Assembly: GCA_037893225.1 (NCBI GenBank) | Contig: JAZGUH010000197.1 | Location: 2,480,001 to 2,544,000, forward strand | DNA length: 64,000 nt | Reading direction: 5' to 3' | Source of the DNA: Hippasteria phrygiana | Lineage: Eukaryota > Echinodermata > Asteroidea > Valvatida > Goniasteridae | Shown: one piece after another, positions 49,047-61,254 of the stretch | How positions within the stretch are numbered: the stretch's first letter is position 1 | How the letters are laid out: each line of letters begins with the position of its first letter | Notes under the pieces: model-generated | What the model was told of the DNA's origin: nothing | The model's database searches: none | The model's input: only the letters and a program-made list of their open reading frames with translations | Position numbers and translations under genes: made by a program

Positions 49047-51344
49047 TAAAGCAAGTCCATACCCCAGGGAATTAGACAGGCATGGAGCAATAAATATGCA
49101 CACAGATGGTTGCCGGAAAGAAAATAAACATTACGAGTTTTGAATTTTCTCCACAAGTTTTAACTCTAGGAAGCCGCCGATGATTGCAACATGTAGCGCT
49201 AGATCTAAGCTATCCATACATGTCAAAATTACTGCATTTGCTTGATATTTCATGCAATTATGAATGAGTAAAGCAAGTCCATACCCCAGGGAATTAGACA
49301 GGCATGGAGCAATAAATAGACGGTAATATGCACACAGATGGTGGTTGGGAAGAAAATAAACATTACGAGTTTTGAATTTTCTCCACAAGTTTTAACTCTA
49401 GGAAGCAGCCGATGATTGCAACATGTAGCGCTAGATCTAAGCTATCCATACATGTCAACATTTGTGCATTTGGTTGATATTTCATGCAATTATGAATGAG
49501 TAAAGCAAGTCCATACCCCAGGGAATTAGACAGGCATGGAGCAATAAATAGACGGTAATATGCACACAGATGTTGGCAGGGAGGAAAATGAACATTGCGA
49601 GGTTTGAATTTTCTCCACAAGTTTTAACTCTAGGAAGCCGCCGATGATTGCAACATGTAGCGCTAGATCTAAGCTATCCATACATGTCAAAATTACTGCA
49701 TTTGGTTGATATTCCATGCAATTATCAGTTAGTAAAGGAAGTCCATACCCCAGGGAATTAGACAGGCATGGAGCAATAAATAGCGGTAATATGCAAACAG
49801 ATGATGGCCGGGAAGAAAATAAACATTATGATTTTTGAATTTTCTCCACAAGTTTTAACTCTAGGAAGCCGCCGATGATTGCAACATGTAGCGCTAGATC
49901 TAAGCTATCCATACATGTCAAAATTACTGCATTTGGTTGATATTTCATGCAATTATGAATGAGTAAAGCAAGTCCATACCCCAGGGAATTAGACAGGCAT
50001 GGAGCAATAAATAGACGGTAATATGCACACAGATGGTTGCCGGGAAGAAAATAAACATTGCGAGGTTTGAATTTTCTCCACAAGTTTTAACTCTAGGAAG
50101 CAGCCGATGATTGCAACATGTAGCGCTAGATCTAAGCTATCCATACATGTCAAAATTTGTGCATTTGGTTGATATTTCATGCAATTATGAATGAGTAAAG
50201 CAAGTCCATACCCCAGGGAATTAGACAGGCATGGAGCAATAAATAGACTGTAATATGCACACAGATGTTGGCCGGGAAGAAAATGAACATTGCGAGGTTT
50301 GAATTTTCTCCACAAGTTTTAACTCTAGGAAGCCGCCGATGATTGCAACATGTAGCGCTAGATCTAAGCTATCAATACATGTCAAAATGTGTGCATTTGG
50401 TTGATATTTCATGCAATTATGAATGAGTAAAGCAAGTCCATACCCCAGGGAATTAGACAGGCATGGAGCAATAAATAGACGGTAATATGCACACAGATGG
50501 TTGCCGGGAAGAAAATGAACATTGCGAGGTTTGAATTTTCTCCACAAGTTTTAACTCTAGGAAGCCGCCGATGATTGCAACATGTAGCGCTAGATCTAAG
50601 ATATCCATACATGTCAAAATTACTGCATTTGGTTGATATTTCATGCAATTATGAATGAGTAAAGCAAGTCCATACCCCAGGGAATTAGACAGGCATGGAG
50701 CAATAAATATGCACACAGATGGTTGCCGGAAAGAAAATAAACATTACGAGTTTTGAATTTTCTCAACAAGTTTTAACTCAAGGAAGCCGCCGATGATTGC
50801 AACATGTAGCGCTAGATCTAAGCTATCCATACATGTCAAAATTACTGCATTTGGTTGATATTTCATGCAATTATGAATGAGTAAAGCAAGTCCATACCCC
50901 AGGGAATTAGACAGGCATGGAGCAATAAATAGACGGTAATATGCACACAGATGGTTGCCGGGAAGAAAATGAACATTGCGAGGTTTGAATTTTCTCCACA
51001 AGTTTTAACTCTAGGAAGCCGCCGATGATTGCAACATGTAGCGCTAGATCTAAGATATCCATACATGTCAAAATTACTGCATTTGGTTGATATTCTATGC
51101 AATTATCAGTTAGTAAAGGAAGTCCATACCCCAGGGAATTAGACAGGCATGGAGCAATAAATAGCGGTAATATGCACACAGATGATGGCCGGGAAGAAAA
51201 TAAACATTACGATTTTTGAATTTTCTCCACAAGTTTTAACTCTAGGAAGCCGCCGATGATTGCAACATGTAGCGCTAGATCTAAGCTATCCATACATGTC
51301 AAAATTACTGCATTTGGTTGATATTTCATGCAATTATGAATGAG
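49047..51344 (+). repeat. 11-mer higher-order repeat, copy 2 (first ten monomers)
   Basis: This matches copy 1 at an offset of 2,530 bp for ten monomers up to the left half of the U at 51,114, including aatgtgtgc near 50,387 and the actcaagg mark near 50,778. The right half of that U is the ordinary gctatcc, aattactg form, and it continues into a Y2 with caggaaatt instead of a Y. Confidence 0.87.
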
Positions 51345-52735
51345 TAAAGCAAGTCCATACCCCAGGAAATTAGACAGGCATGGAGCAATAAATAGACGGT
51401 AATATGCACACAGATGGTTGCCGGGAAGAAAATAAACATTGCGAGGGTTGAATTTTCTCCACAAGTTTTAACTCTAGGAAGCAGCCGATGATTGCAACAT
51501 GTAGCGCTAGATCTAAGCTATCCATACATGTCAAAATTTGTGCATTTGGTTGATATTTCATGCAATTATGAATGAGTAAAGCAAGTCCATACCCCAGGGA
51601 ATTAGACAGGCATGGAGCAATAAATAGACGGTAATATGCACACAGATGTTGGCCGGGAAGAAAATGAACATTGCGAGGTTTGAATTTTCTCCACAAGTTT
51701 TAACTCTAGGAAGCCGCCGATGATTGCAACATGTAGCGCTAGATCTAAGCTATCCATACATGTCAAAATTTGTGCATTTGGTTGATATTTCATGCAATTA
51801 TGAATGAGTAAAGCAAGTCCATACCCCAGGGAATTAGACAGGCATGGAGCAATAAATAGACGGTAATATGCACACAGATGTTGGCAGGGAAGAAAATGAA
51901 CATTGCGAGGTTTGAATTTTCTCCACAAGTTTTAACTCTAGGAAGCCGCCGATGATTGCAACATGTAGCGCTAGATCTAAGCTATCCATACATGTCAAAA
52001 TTACTGCATTTGGTTGATATTCCATGCAATTATCAGTTAGTAAAGGAAGTCCATACCCCAGGGAATTAGACAGGCATGGAGCAATAAATAGCGGTAATAT
52101 GCAAACAGATGATGGCCGGGAAGAAAATAAACATTATGATTTTTGAATTTTCTCCACAAGTTTTAACTCTAGGAAGCCGCCGATGATTGCAACATGTAGC
52201 GCTAGATCTAAGCTATCCATACATGTCAAAATTACTGCATTTGGTTGATATTTCATGCAATTATGAATGAGTAAAGCAAGTCCATACCCCAGGGAATTAG
52301 ACAGGCATGGAGCAATAAATAGACGGTAATATGCACACAGATGGTTGCCGGGAAGAAAATAAACATTGCGAGGTTTGAATTTTCTCCACAAGTTTTAACT
52401 CTAGGAAGCAGCCGATGATTGCAACATGTAGCGCTAGATCTAAGCTATCCATACATGTCAAAATTTGTGCATTTGGTTGATATTTCATGCAATTATGAAT
52501 GAGTAAAGCAAGTCCATACCCCAGGGAATTAGACAGGCATGGAGCAATAAATAGACTGTAATATGCACACAGATGTTGGCCGGGAAGAAAATGAACATTG
52601 CGAGGTTTGAATTTTCTCCACAAGTTTTAACTCTAGGAAGCCGCCGATGATTGCAACATGTAGCGCTAGATCTAAGCTATCAATACATGTCAAAATTTGT
52701 GCATTTGGTTGATATTTCATGCAATTATGAATGAG
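51345..52735 (+). repeat. Six-monomer segment Y2, T, X, V, Y2, T
   Basis: The first Y2 has caggaaatt and gcgagggttg, found elsewhere only at 10,661 and 61,718. The last T has gactgtaat and gctatcaat. Together with the preceding block it is repeated at 59,420-63,108 (offset 10,373 bp). It ends exactly where the copy of 41,438 onward begins. Confidence 0.83.
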
Positions 52736-53199
52736 TAAAGCAAGTCCATACCCCAGGGAATTAGACAGGCATGGAGCAATAAATAGACGGTAATATGCAC
52801 ACAGATGTTGGCAGGGAAGAAAATGAACATTGCGAGGTTTGAATTTTCTCCACAAGTTTTAACTCTAGGAAGCCGCCGATGATTGCAACATGTAGCGCTA
52901 GATCTAAGCTATCCATACATGTCAAAATTACTGCATTTGGTTGATATTTCATGCAATTATGAATGAGTAAAGCAAGTCCATACCCCAGGGAATTAGACAG
53001 GCATGGAGCAATAAATAGAGGGTAATATGCACACAGATGGTTGCCGGGAAGAAAATAAACATTGCGAGGTTTGAATTTTCTCCACAAGTTTTAACTCTAG
53101 GAAGCCGCCGATGATTGCAACATGTAGCGCTAGATCTAAGATATCCATACATGTCAAAATTACTGCATTTGGTTGATATTTCATGCAATTATGAATGAG
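52736..53199 (+). repeat. X, Y2 pair restarting the 11.3-kb super-unit
   Basis: This X and the following agggtaat Y2 correspond to 41,438-41,901 at an offset of 11,298 bp. The match continues through d10Z, Y, S, Z, d7Y, Z and W to about 55.0 kb. The T before it (52,504) has no counterpart in front of 41,438, where a W stands, so the junction lies close to this X. Confidence 0.8.
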
Positions 53200-55039
53200 T
53201 AAAGCAAGTCCATACCCCAGGGAATTAGACAGGCATGGAGCAATAAATATGCACACAGATTATTGCCGGAAAGAAAATAAACATTACGAGTTTTGAATTT
53301 TCTCCACAAGTTTTAACTCTAGGAAGCCGCCGATGATTGCAACATGTAGCGCTAGATCTAAGCTATCCATACATGTCAAAATTACTGCATTTGGTTGATA
53401 TTTCATGCAATTATGAATGAGTAAAGCAAGTCCATACCCCAGGGAATTAGACAGGCATGGAGCAATAAATAGACGGTAATATGCACACAGATGGTTGCCG
53501 GGAAGAAAATGAACATTGCGAGGTTTGAATTTTCTCCACAAGTTTTAACTCTAGGAAGCCGCCGATGATTGCAACATGTAGCGCTAGATCTAAGATATCC
53601 ATACATGTCAAAATTACTGCATTTGGTTGATATTCCATGCAATTATCAGTTAGTAAAGGAAGTCCATACCCCAGGGAATTAGACAGGCATGGAGCAATAA
53701 ATAGACGGTAATATGCACACAGATGATGGCCGGGGAAGAAAATAAACATTACGAGTTTTGAATTTTCTCCACAAGTTTTAACTCTAGGAAGCCGCCGATG
53801 ATTGCAACATGTAGCGCTAGATCTAAGCTATCCATACATGTCAAAATTACTGCATTTGGTTGATATTTCATGCAATTATGAATGCGTAAAGCAAGTCCAT
53901 ACCCCAGGGAATTAGACAGGCATGGAGCAATAAATAGACGGTAATATGCACACAGATGGTTGCCGGAAAGAAAATAAACATTACGAGTTTTGAATTTTCT
54001 CCACAAGTTTTAACTCTAGGAAGCCGCCGATGATTGCAACATGTAGCGCTAGATCTAAGCTATCCATACATGTCAAAATTACTGCATTTGCTTGATATTT
54101 CATGCAATTATGAATGAGTAAAGCAAGTCCATACCCCAGGGAATTAGACAGGCAATAAATAGACGGTAATATGCACACAGATGGTTGCCGGGAAGAAAAT
54201 GAACATTGCGAGGTTTGAATTTTCTCCACAAGTTTTAACTCTAGGAAGCCGCCGATGATTGCAACATGTAGCGCTAGATCTAAGATATCCATACATGTCA
54301 AAATTACTGCATTTGGTTGATATTTCATGCAATTATGAATGAGTAAAGCAAGTCCATACCCCAGGGAATTAGACAGGCATGGAGCAATAAATAGACGGTA
54401 ATATGCACACAGATGGTTGCCGGAAAGAAAATAAACATTACGAGTTTTGAATTTTCTCCACAAGTTTTAACTCTAGGAAGCCGCCGATGATTGCAACATG
54501 TAGCGCTAGATCTAAGCTATCCATACATGTCAAAATTACTGCATTTGCTTGATATTTCATGCAATTATGAATGAGTAAAGCAAGTCCATACCCCAGGGAA
54601 TTAGACAGGCATGGAGCAATAAATAGACGGTAATATGCACACAGATGGTGGTTGGGAAGAAAATAAACATTACGAGTTTTGAATTTTCTCCACAAGTTTT
54701 AACTCTAGGAAGCAGCCGATGATTGCAACATGTAGCGCTAGATCTAAGCTATCCATACATGTCAACATTTGTGCATTTGGTTGATATTTCATGCAATTAT
54801 GAATGAGTAAAGCAAGTCCATACCCCAGGGAATTAGACAGGCATGGAGCAATAAATAGACGGTAATATGCACACAGATGTTGGCAGGGAAGAAAATGAAC
54901 ATTGCGAGGTTTGAATTTTCTCCACAAGTTTTAACTCTAGGAAGCCGCCGATGATTGCAACATGTAGCGCTAGATCTAAGCTATCCATACATGTCAAAAT
55001 TACTGCATTTGGTTGATATTTCATGCAATTATGAATGAG
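53200..55039 (+). repeat. 8-mer higher-order repeat (1,840 bp), copy 1 of a tandem pair
   Basis: The order is d10Z (gattattgcc), Y, S, Z, d7Y, Z, W, X. The length equals 8 x 232 minus 10 minus 7 plus 1. The last X (54,808) has the ordinary gaatgag tail, whereas in the model at 43,510 and in copy 2 the X has the cagttag tail. The exchange that produced the tandem pair therefore lies in the right half of this X. Confidence 0.88.
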
Positions 55040-56879
55040 TAAAGCAAGTCCATACCCCAGGGAATTAGACAGGCATGGAGCAATAAATATGCACACAGAT
55101 TATTGCCGGAAAGAAAATAAACATTACGAGTTTTGAATTTTCTCCACAAGTTTTAACTCTAGGAAGCCGCCGATGATTGCAACATGTAGCGCTAGATCTA
55201 AGCTATCCATACATGTCAAAATTACTGCATTTGGTTGATATTTCATGCAATTATGAATGAGTAAAGCAAGTCCATACCCCAGGGAATTAGACAGGCATGG
55301 AGCAATAAATAGACGGTAATATGCACACAGATGGTTGCCGGGAAGAAAATGAACATTGCGAGGTTTGAATTTTCTCCACAAGTTTTAACTCTAGGAAGCC
55401 GCCGATGATTGCAACATGTAGCGCTAGATCTAAGATATCCATACATGTCAAAATTACTGCATTTGGTTGATATTCCATGCAATTATCAGTTAGTAAAGGA
55501 AGTCCATACCCCAGGGAATTAGACAGGCATGGAGCAATAAATAGACGGTAATATGCACACAGATGATGGCCGGGGAAGAAAATAAACATTACGAGTTTTG
55601 AATTTTCTCCACAAGTTTTAACTCTAGGAAGCCGCCGATGATTGCAACATGTAGCGCTAGATCTAAGCTATCCATACATGTCAAAATTACTGCATTTGGT
55701 TGATATTTCATGCAATTATGAATGCGTAAAGCAAGTCCATACCCCAGGGAATTAGACAGGCATGGAGCAATAAATAGACGGTAATATGCACACAGATGGT
55801 TGCCGGAAAGAAAATAAACATTACGAGTTTTGAATTTTCTCCACAAGTTTTAACTCTAGGAAGCCGCCGATGATTGCAACATGTAGCGCTAGATCTAAGC
55901 TATCCATACATGTCAAAATTACTGCATTTGCTTGATATTTCATGCAATTATGAATGAGTAAAGCAAGTCCATACCCCAGGGAATTAGACAGGCAATAAAT
56001 AGACGGTAATATGCACACAGATGGTTGCCGGGAAGAAAATTAACATTGCGAGGTTTGAATTTTCTCCACAAGTTTTAACTCTAGGAAGCCGCCGATGATT
56101 GCAACATGTAGCGCTAGATCTAAGATATCCATACATGTCAAAATTACTGCATTTGGTTGATATTTCATGCAATTATGAATGAGTAAAGCAAGTCCATACC
56201 CCAGGGAATTAGACAGGCATGGAGCAATAAATAGACGGTAATATGCACACAGATGGTTGCCGGAAAGAAAATAAACATTACGAGTTTTGAATTTTCTCCA
56301 CAAGTTTTAACTCTAGGAAGCCGCCGATGATTGCAACATGTAGCGCTAGATCTAAGCTATCCATACATGTCAAAATTACTGCATTTGCTTGATATTTCAT
56401 GCAATTATGAATGAGTAAAGCAAGTCCATACCCCAGGGAATTAGACAGGCATGGAGCAATAAATAGACGGTAATATGCACACAGATGGTGGTTGGGAAGA
56501 AAATAAACATTACGAGTTTTGAATTTTCTCCACAAGTTTTAACTCTAGGAAGCAGCCGATGATTGCAACATGTAGCGCTAGATCTAAGCTATCCATACAT
56601 GTCAACATTTGTGCATTTGGTTGATATTTCATGCAATTATGAATGAGTAAAGCAAGTCCATACCCCAGGGAATTAGACAGGCATGGAGCAATAAATAGAC
56701 GGTAATATGCACACAGATGTTGGCAGGGAAGAAAATGAACATTGCGAGGTTTGAATTTTCTCCACAAGTTTTAACTCTAGGAAGCCGCCGATGATTGCAA
56801 CATGTAGCGCTAGATCTAAGCTATCCATACATGTCAAAATTACTGCATTTGGTTGATATTCCATGCAATTATCAGTTAG
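55040..56879 (+). repeat. 8-mer higher-order repeat (1,840 bp), copy 2 of a tandem pair
   Basis: The same order at an offset of 1,840 bp, including gaatgcg near 55,724 and the 7-bp deletion near 55,993. One private change is aagaaaattaacatt near 56,035, where copy 1 has aagaaaatgaacatt. The last X has the cagttag tail and leads into V. Confidence 0.88.
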
Positions 56880-58028
56880 TAAAGGAAGTCCATACCCCAG
56901 GGAATTAGACAGGCATGGAGCAATAAATAGCGGTAATATGCAAACAGATGATGGCCGGGAAGAAAATAAACATTATGATTTTTGAATTTTCTCCACAAGT
57001 TTTAACTCTAGGAAGCCGCCGATGATTGCAACATGTAGCGCTAGATCTAAGCTATCCATACATGTCAAAATTTGTGCATTTGGTTGATATTTCATGCAAT
57101 TATGAATGAGTAAAGCAAGTCCATACCCCAGGGAATTAGACAGGCATGGAGCAATAAATAGACGGTAATATGCACACAGATGGTTGCCGGGAAGAAAATA
57201 AACATTGCGAGGTTTGAATTTTCTCCACAAGTTTTAACTCTAGGAAGCAGCCGATGATTGCAACATGTAGCGCTAGATCTAAGCTATCCATACATGTCAA
57301 AATTTGTGCATTTGGTTGATATTTCATGCAATTATGAATGAGTAAAGCAAGTCCATACCCCAGGGAATTAGACATGCATGGAGCAATAAATAGACGGTAA
57401 TATGCACACAGATGTTGGCCGGGAAGAAAATGAACATTGCGAGGTTTGAATTTTCTCCACAAGTTTTAACTCTAGGAAGCCGCCGATGATTGCAACATGT
57501 AGCGCTAGATCTAAGCTATCAATACATGTCAAAATTTGTGCATTTGGTTGATATTTCATGCAATTATGAATGAGTAAAGCAAGTCCATACCCCAGGGAAT
57601 TAGACAGGCATGGAGCAATAAATAGACGGTAATATGCACACAGATGGTTGCCGGGAAGAAAATGAACATTGCGAGGTTTGAATTTTCTCCACAAGTTTTA
57701 ACTCTAGGAAGCCGCCGATGATTGCAACATGTAGCGCTAGATCTAAGATATCCATACATGTCAAAATTACTGCATTTGGTTGATATTTCATGCAATTATG
57801 AATGAGTAAAGCAAGTCCATACCCCAGGGAATTAGACAGGCATGGAGCAATAAATATGCACACAGATGGTTGCCGGAAAGAAAATAAACATTACGAGTTT
57901 TGAATTTTCTCCACAAGTTTTAACTCTAGGAAGCCGCCGATGATTGCAACATGTAGCGCTAGATCTAAGCTATCCATACATGTCAAAATTACTGCATTTG
58001 CTTGATATTTCATGCAATTATGAATGAG
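56416..58028 (+). repeat. 7-mer core HOR, tandem copy A
   Basis: W, X, V, Y2, T (gacatgcatgg), Y, d10Z, for 1,613 bp. It overlaps the end of the preceding 8-mer by two monomers and is followed directly by two more copies of the same unit. This gives the longest uninterrupted run of the 7-mer in the window. Confidence 0.88.
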
Positions 58029-59641
58029 TAAAGCAAGTCCATACCCCAGGGAATTAGACAGGCATGGAGCAATAAATAGACGGTAATATGCACACAGATG
58101 GTGGTTGGGAAGAAAATAAACATTACGAGTTTTGAATTTTCTCCACAAGTTTTAACTCTAGGAAGCAGCCGATGATTGCAACATGTAGCGCTAGATCTAA
58201 GCTATCCATACATGTCAACATTTGTGCATTTGGTTGATATTTCATGCAATTATGAATGAGTAAAGCAAGTCCATACCCCAGGGAATTAGACAGGCATGGA
58301 GCAATAAATAGACGGTAATATGCACACAGATGTTGGCAGGGAAGAAAATGAACATTGCGAGGTTTGAATTTTCTCCACAAGTTTTAACTCTAGGAAGCCG
58401 CCGATGATTGCAACATGTAGCGCTAGATCTAAGCTATCCATACATGTCAAAATTACTGCATTTGGTTGATATTCCATGCAATTATCAGTTAGTAAAGGAA
58501 GTCCATACCCCAGGGAATTAGACAGGCATGGAGCAATAAATAGCGGTAATATGCAAACAGATGATGGCCGGGAAGAAAATAAACATTATGATTTTTGAAT
58601 TTTCTCCACAAGTTTTAACTCTAGGAAGCCGCCGATGATTGCAACATGTAGCGCTAGATCTAAGCTATCCATACATGTCAAAATTTGTGCATTTGGTTGA
58701 TATTTCATGCAATTATGAATGAGTAAAGCAAGTCCATACCCCAGGGAATTAGACAGGCATGGAGCAATAAATAGACGGTAATATGCACACAGATGGTTGC
58801 CGGGAAGAAAATAAACATTGCGAGGTTTGAATTTTCTCCACAAGTTTTAACTCTAGGAAGCAGCCGATGATTGCAACATGTAGCGCTAGATCTAAGCTAT
58901 CCATACATGTCAAAATTTGTGCATTTGGTTGATATTTCATGCAATTATGAATGAGTAAAGCAAGTCCATACCCCAGGGAATTAGACATGCATGGAGCAAT
59001 AAATAGACGGTAATATGCACACAGATGTTGGCCGGGAAGAAAATGAACATTGCGAGGTTTGAATTTTCTCCACAAGTTTTAACTCTAGGAAGCCGCCGAT
59101 GATTGCAACATGTAGCGCTAGATCTAAGCTATCAATACATGTCAAAATTTGTGCATTTGGTTGATATTTCATGCAATTATGAATGAGTAAAGCAAGTCCA
59201 TACCCCAGGGAATTAGACAGGCATGGAGCAATAAATAGACGGTAATATGCACACAGATGGTTGCCGGGAAGAAAATGAACATTGCGAGGTTTGAATTTTC
59301 TCCACAAGTTTTAACTCTAGGAAGCCGCCGATGATTGCAACATGTAGCGCTAGATCTAAGATATCCATACATGTCAAAATTACTGCATTTGGTTGATATT
59401 TCATGCAATTATGAATGAGTAAAGCAAGTCCATACCCCAGGGAATTAGACAGGCATGGAGCAATAAATATGCACACAGATGGTTGCCGGAAAGAAAATAA
59501 ACATTACGAGTTTTGAATTTTCTCCACAAGTTTTAACTCTAGGAAGCCGCCGATGATTGCAACATGTAGCGCTAGATCTAAGCTATCCATACATGTCAAA
59601 ATTACTGCATTTGCTTGATATTTCATGCAATTATGAATGAG
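58029..59641 (+). repeat. 7-mer core HOR, tandem copy B
   Basis: Identical in order and markers to copy A at an offset of 1,613 bp, including tcaacatttg near 58,214 and gacatgcatgg near 58,984. I saw no difference between A and B by eye. Confidence 0.88.
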
Positions 59642-61254
59642 TAAAGCAAGTCCATACCCCAGGGAATTAGACAGGCATGGAGCAATAAATAGACGGTAAT
59701 ATGCACACAGATGGTGGTTGGGAAGAAAATAAACATTACGAGTTTTGAATTTTCTCCACAAGTTTTAACTCTAGGAAGCAGCCGATGATTGCAACATGTA
59801 GCGCTAGATCTAAGCTATCCATACATGTCAACATTTGTGCATTTGGTTGATATTTCATGCAATTATGAATGAGTAAAGCAAGTCCATACCCCAGGGAATT
59901 AGACAGGCATGGAGCAATAAATAGACGGTAATATGCACACAGATGTTGGCAGGGAGGAAAATGCACATTGCGAGGTTTGAATTTTCTCCACAAGTTTTAA
60001 CTCTAGGAAGCCGCCGATGATTGCAACATGTAGCGCTAGATCTAAGCTATCCATACATGTCAAAATTACTGCATTTGGTTGATATTCCATGCAATTATCA
60101 GTTAGTAAAGGAAGTCCATACCCCAGGGAATTAGACAGGCATGGAGCAATAAATAGCGGTAATATGCAAACAGATGATGGCCGGGAAGAAAATAAACATT
60201 ATGATTTTTGAATTTTCTCCACAAGTTTTAACTCTAGGAAGCCGCCGATGATTGCAACATGTAGCGCTAGATCTAAGCTATCCATACATGTCAAAATTAC
60301 TGCATTTGGTTGATATTTCATGCAATTATGAATGAGTAAAGCAAGTCCATACCCCAGGGAATTAGACAGGCATGGAGCAATAAATAGACGGTAATATGCA
60401 CACAGATGGTTGCCGGGAAGAAAATAAACATTGCGAGGTTTGAATTTTCTCCACAAGTTTTAACTCTAGGAAGCAGCCGATGATTGCAACATGTAGCGCT
60501 AGATCTAAGCTATCCATACATGTCAAAATTTGTGCATTTGGTTGATATTTCATGCAATTATGAATGAGTAAAGCAAGTCCATACCCCAGGGAATTAGACA
60601 GGCATGGAGCAATAAATAGACTGTAATATGCACACAGATGTTGGCCGGGAAGAAAATGAACATTGCGAGGTTTGAATTTTCTCCACAAGTTTTAACTCTA
60701 GGAAGCCGCCGATGATTGCAACATGTAGCGCTAGATCTAAGCTATCAATACATGTCAAAATGTGTGCATTTGGTTGATATTTCATGCAATTATGAATGAG
60801 TAAAGCAAGTCCATACCCCAGGGAATTAGACAGGCATGGAGCAATAAATAGACGGTAATATGCACACAGATGGTTGCCGGGAAGAAAATGAACATTGCGA
60901 GGTTTGAATTTTCTCCACAAGTTTTAACTCTAGGAAGCCGCCGATGATTGCAACATGTAGCGCTAGATCTAAGATATCCATACATGTCAAAATTACTGCA
61001 TTTGGTTGATATTTCATGCAATTATGAATGAGTAAAGCAAGTCCATACCCCAGGGAATTAGACAGGCATGGAGCAATAAATATGCACACAGATGGTTGCC
61101 GGAAAGAAAATAAACATTACGAGTTTTGAATTTTCTCAACAAGTTTTAACTCAAGGAAGCCGCCGATGATTGCAACATGTAGCGCTAGATCTAAGCTATC
61201 CATACATGTCAAAATTACTGCATTTGGTTGATATTTCATGCAATTATGAATGAG
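59642..61254 (+). repeat. 7-mer core HOR, tandem copy C (other subfamily)
   Basis: The same order, but with the marks of the other subfamily: gggaggaaaatg in X (with a private aatgcacatt near 59,959), gactgtaat in T, aatgtgtgc near 60,760, and a d10Z with tctcaacaag and actcaagg. It matches 49,269-50,881 at an offset of 10,373 bp, so a subfamily switch occurs at about 59.4-59.9 kb. Confidence 0.86.

Larger units (their letters stand above)
41438..52735 (+). repeat. Proposed 11.3-kb super-unit, copy 1
   Basis: Matches at an offset of 11,298 bp join 41,438-43.7 kb to 52,736-55.0 kb. Matches at 11,290 join 45,126-46,738 to 56,416-58,028. Matches at 10,373 join 49,047-52,735 to 59,420-63,108. 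The same order of blocks with drifting offsets suggests that one 11.3-kb segment was duplicated in tandem and then changed inside by gain and loss of whole monomers. This is inference from marker order; independent reuse of the same blocks is the alternative. Confidence 0.6.
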
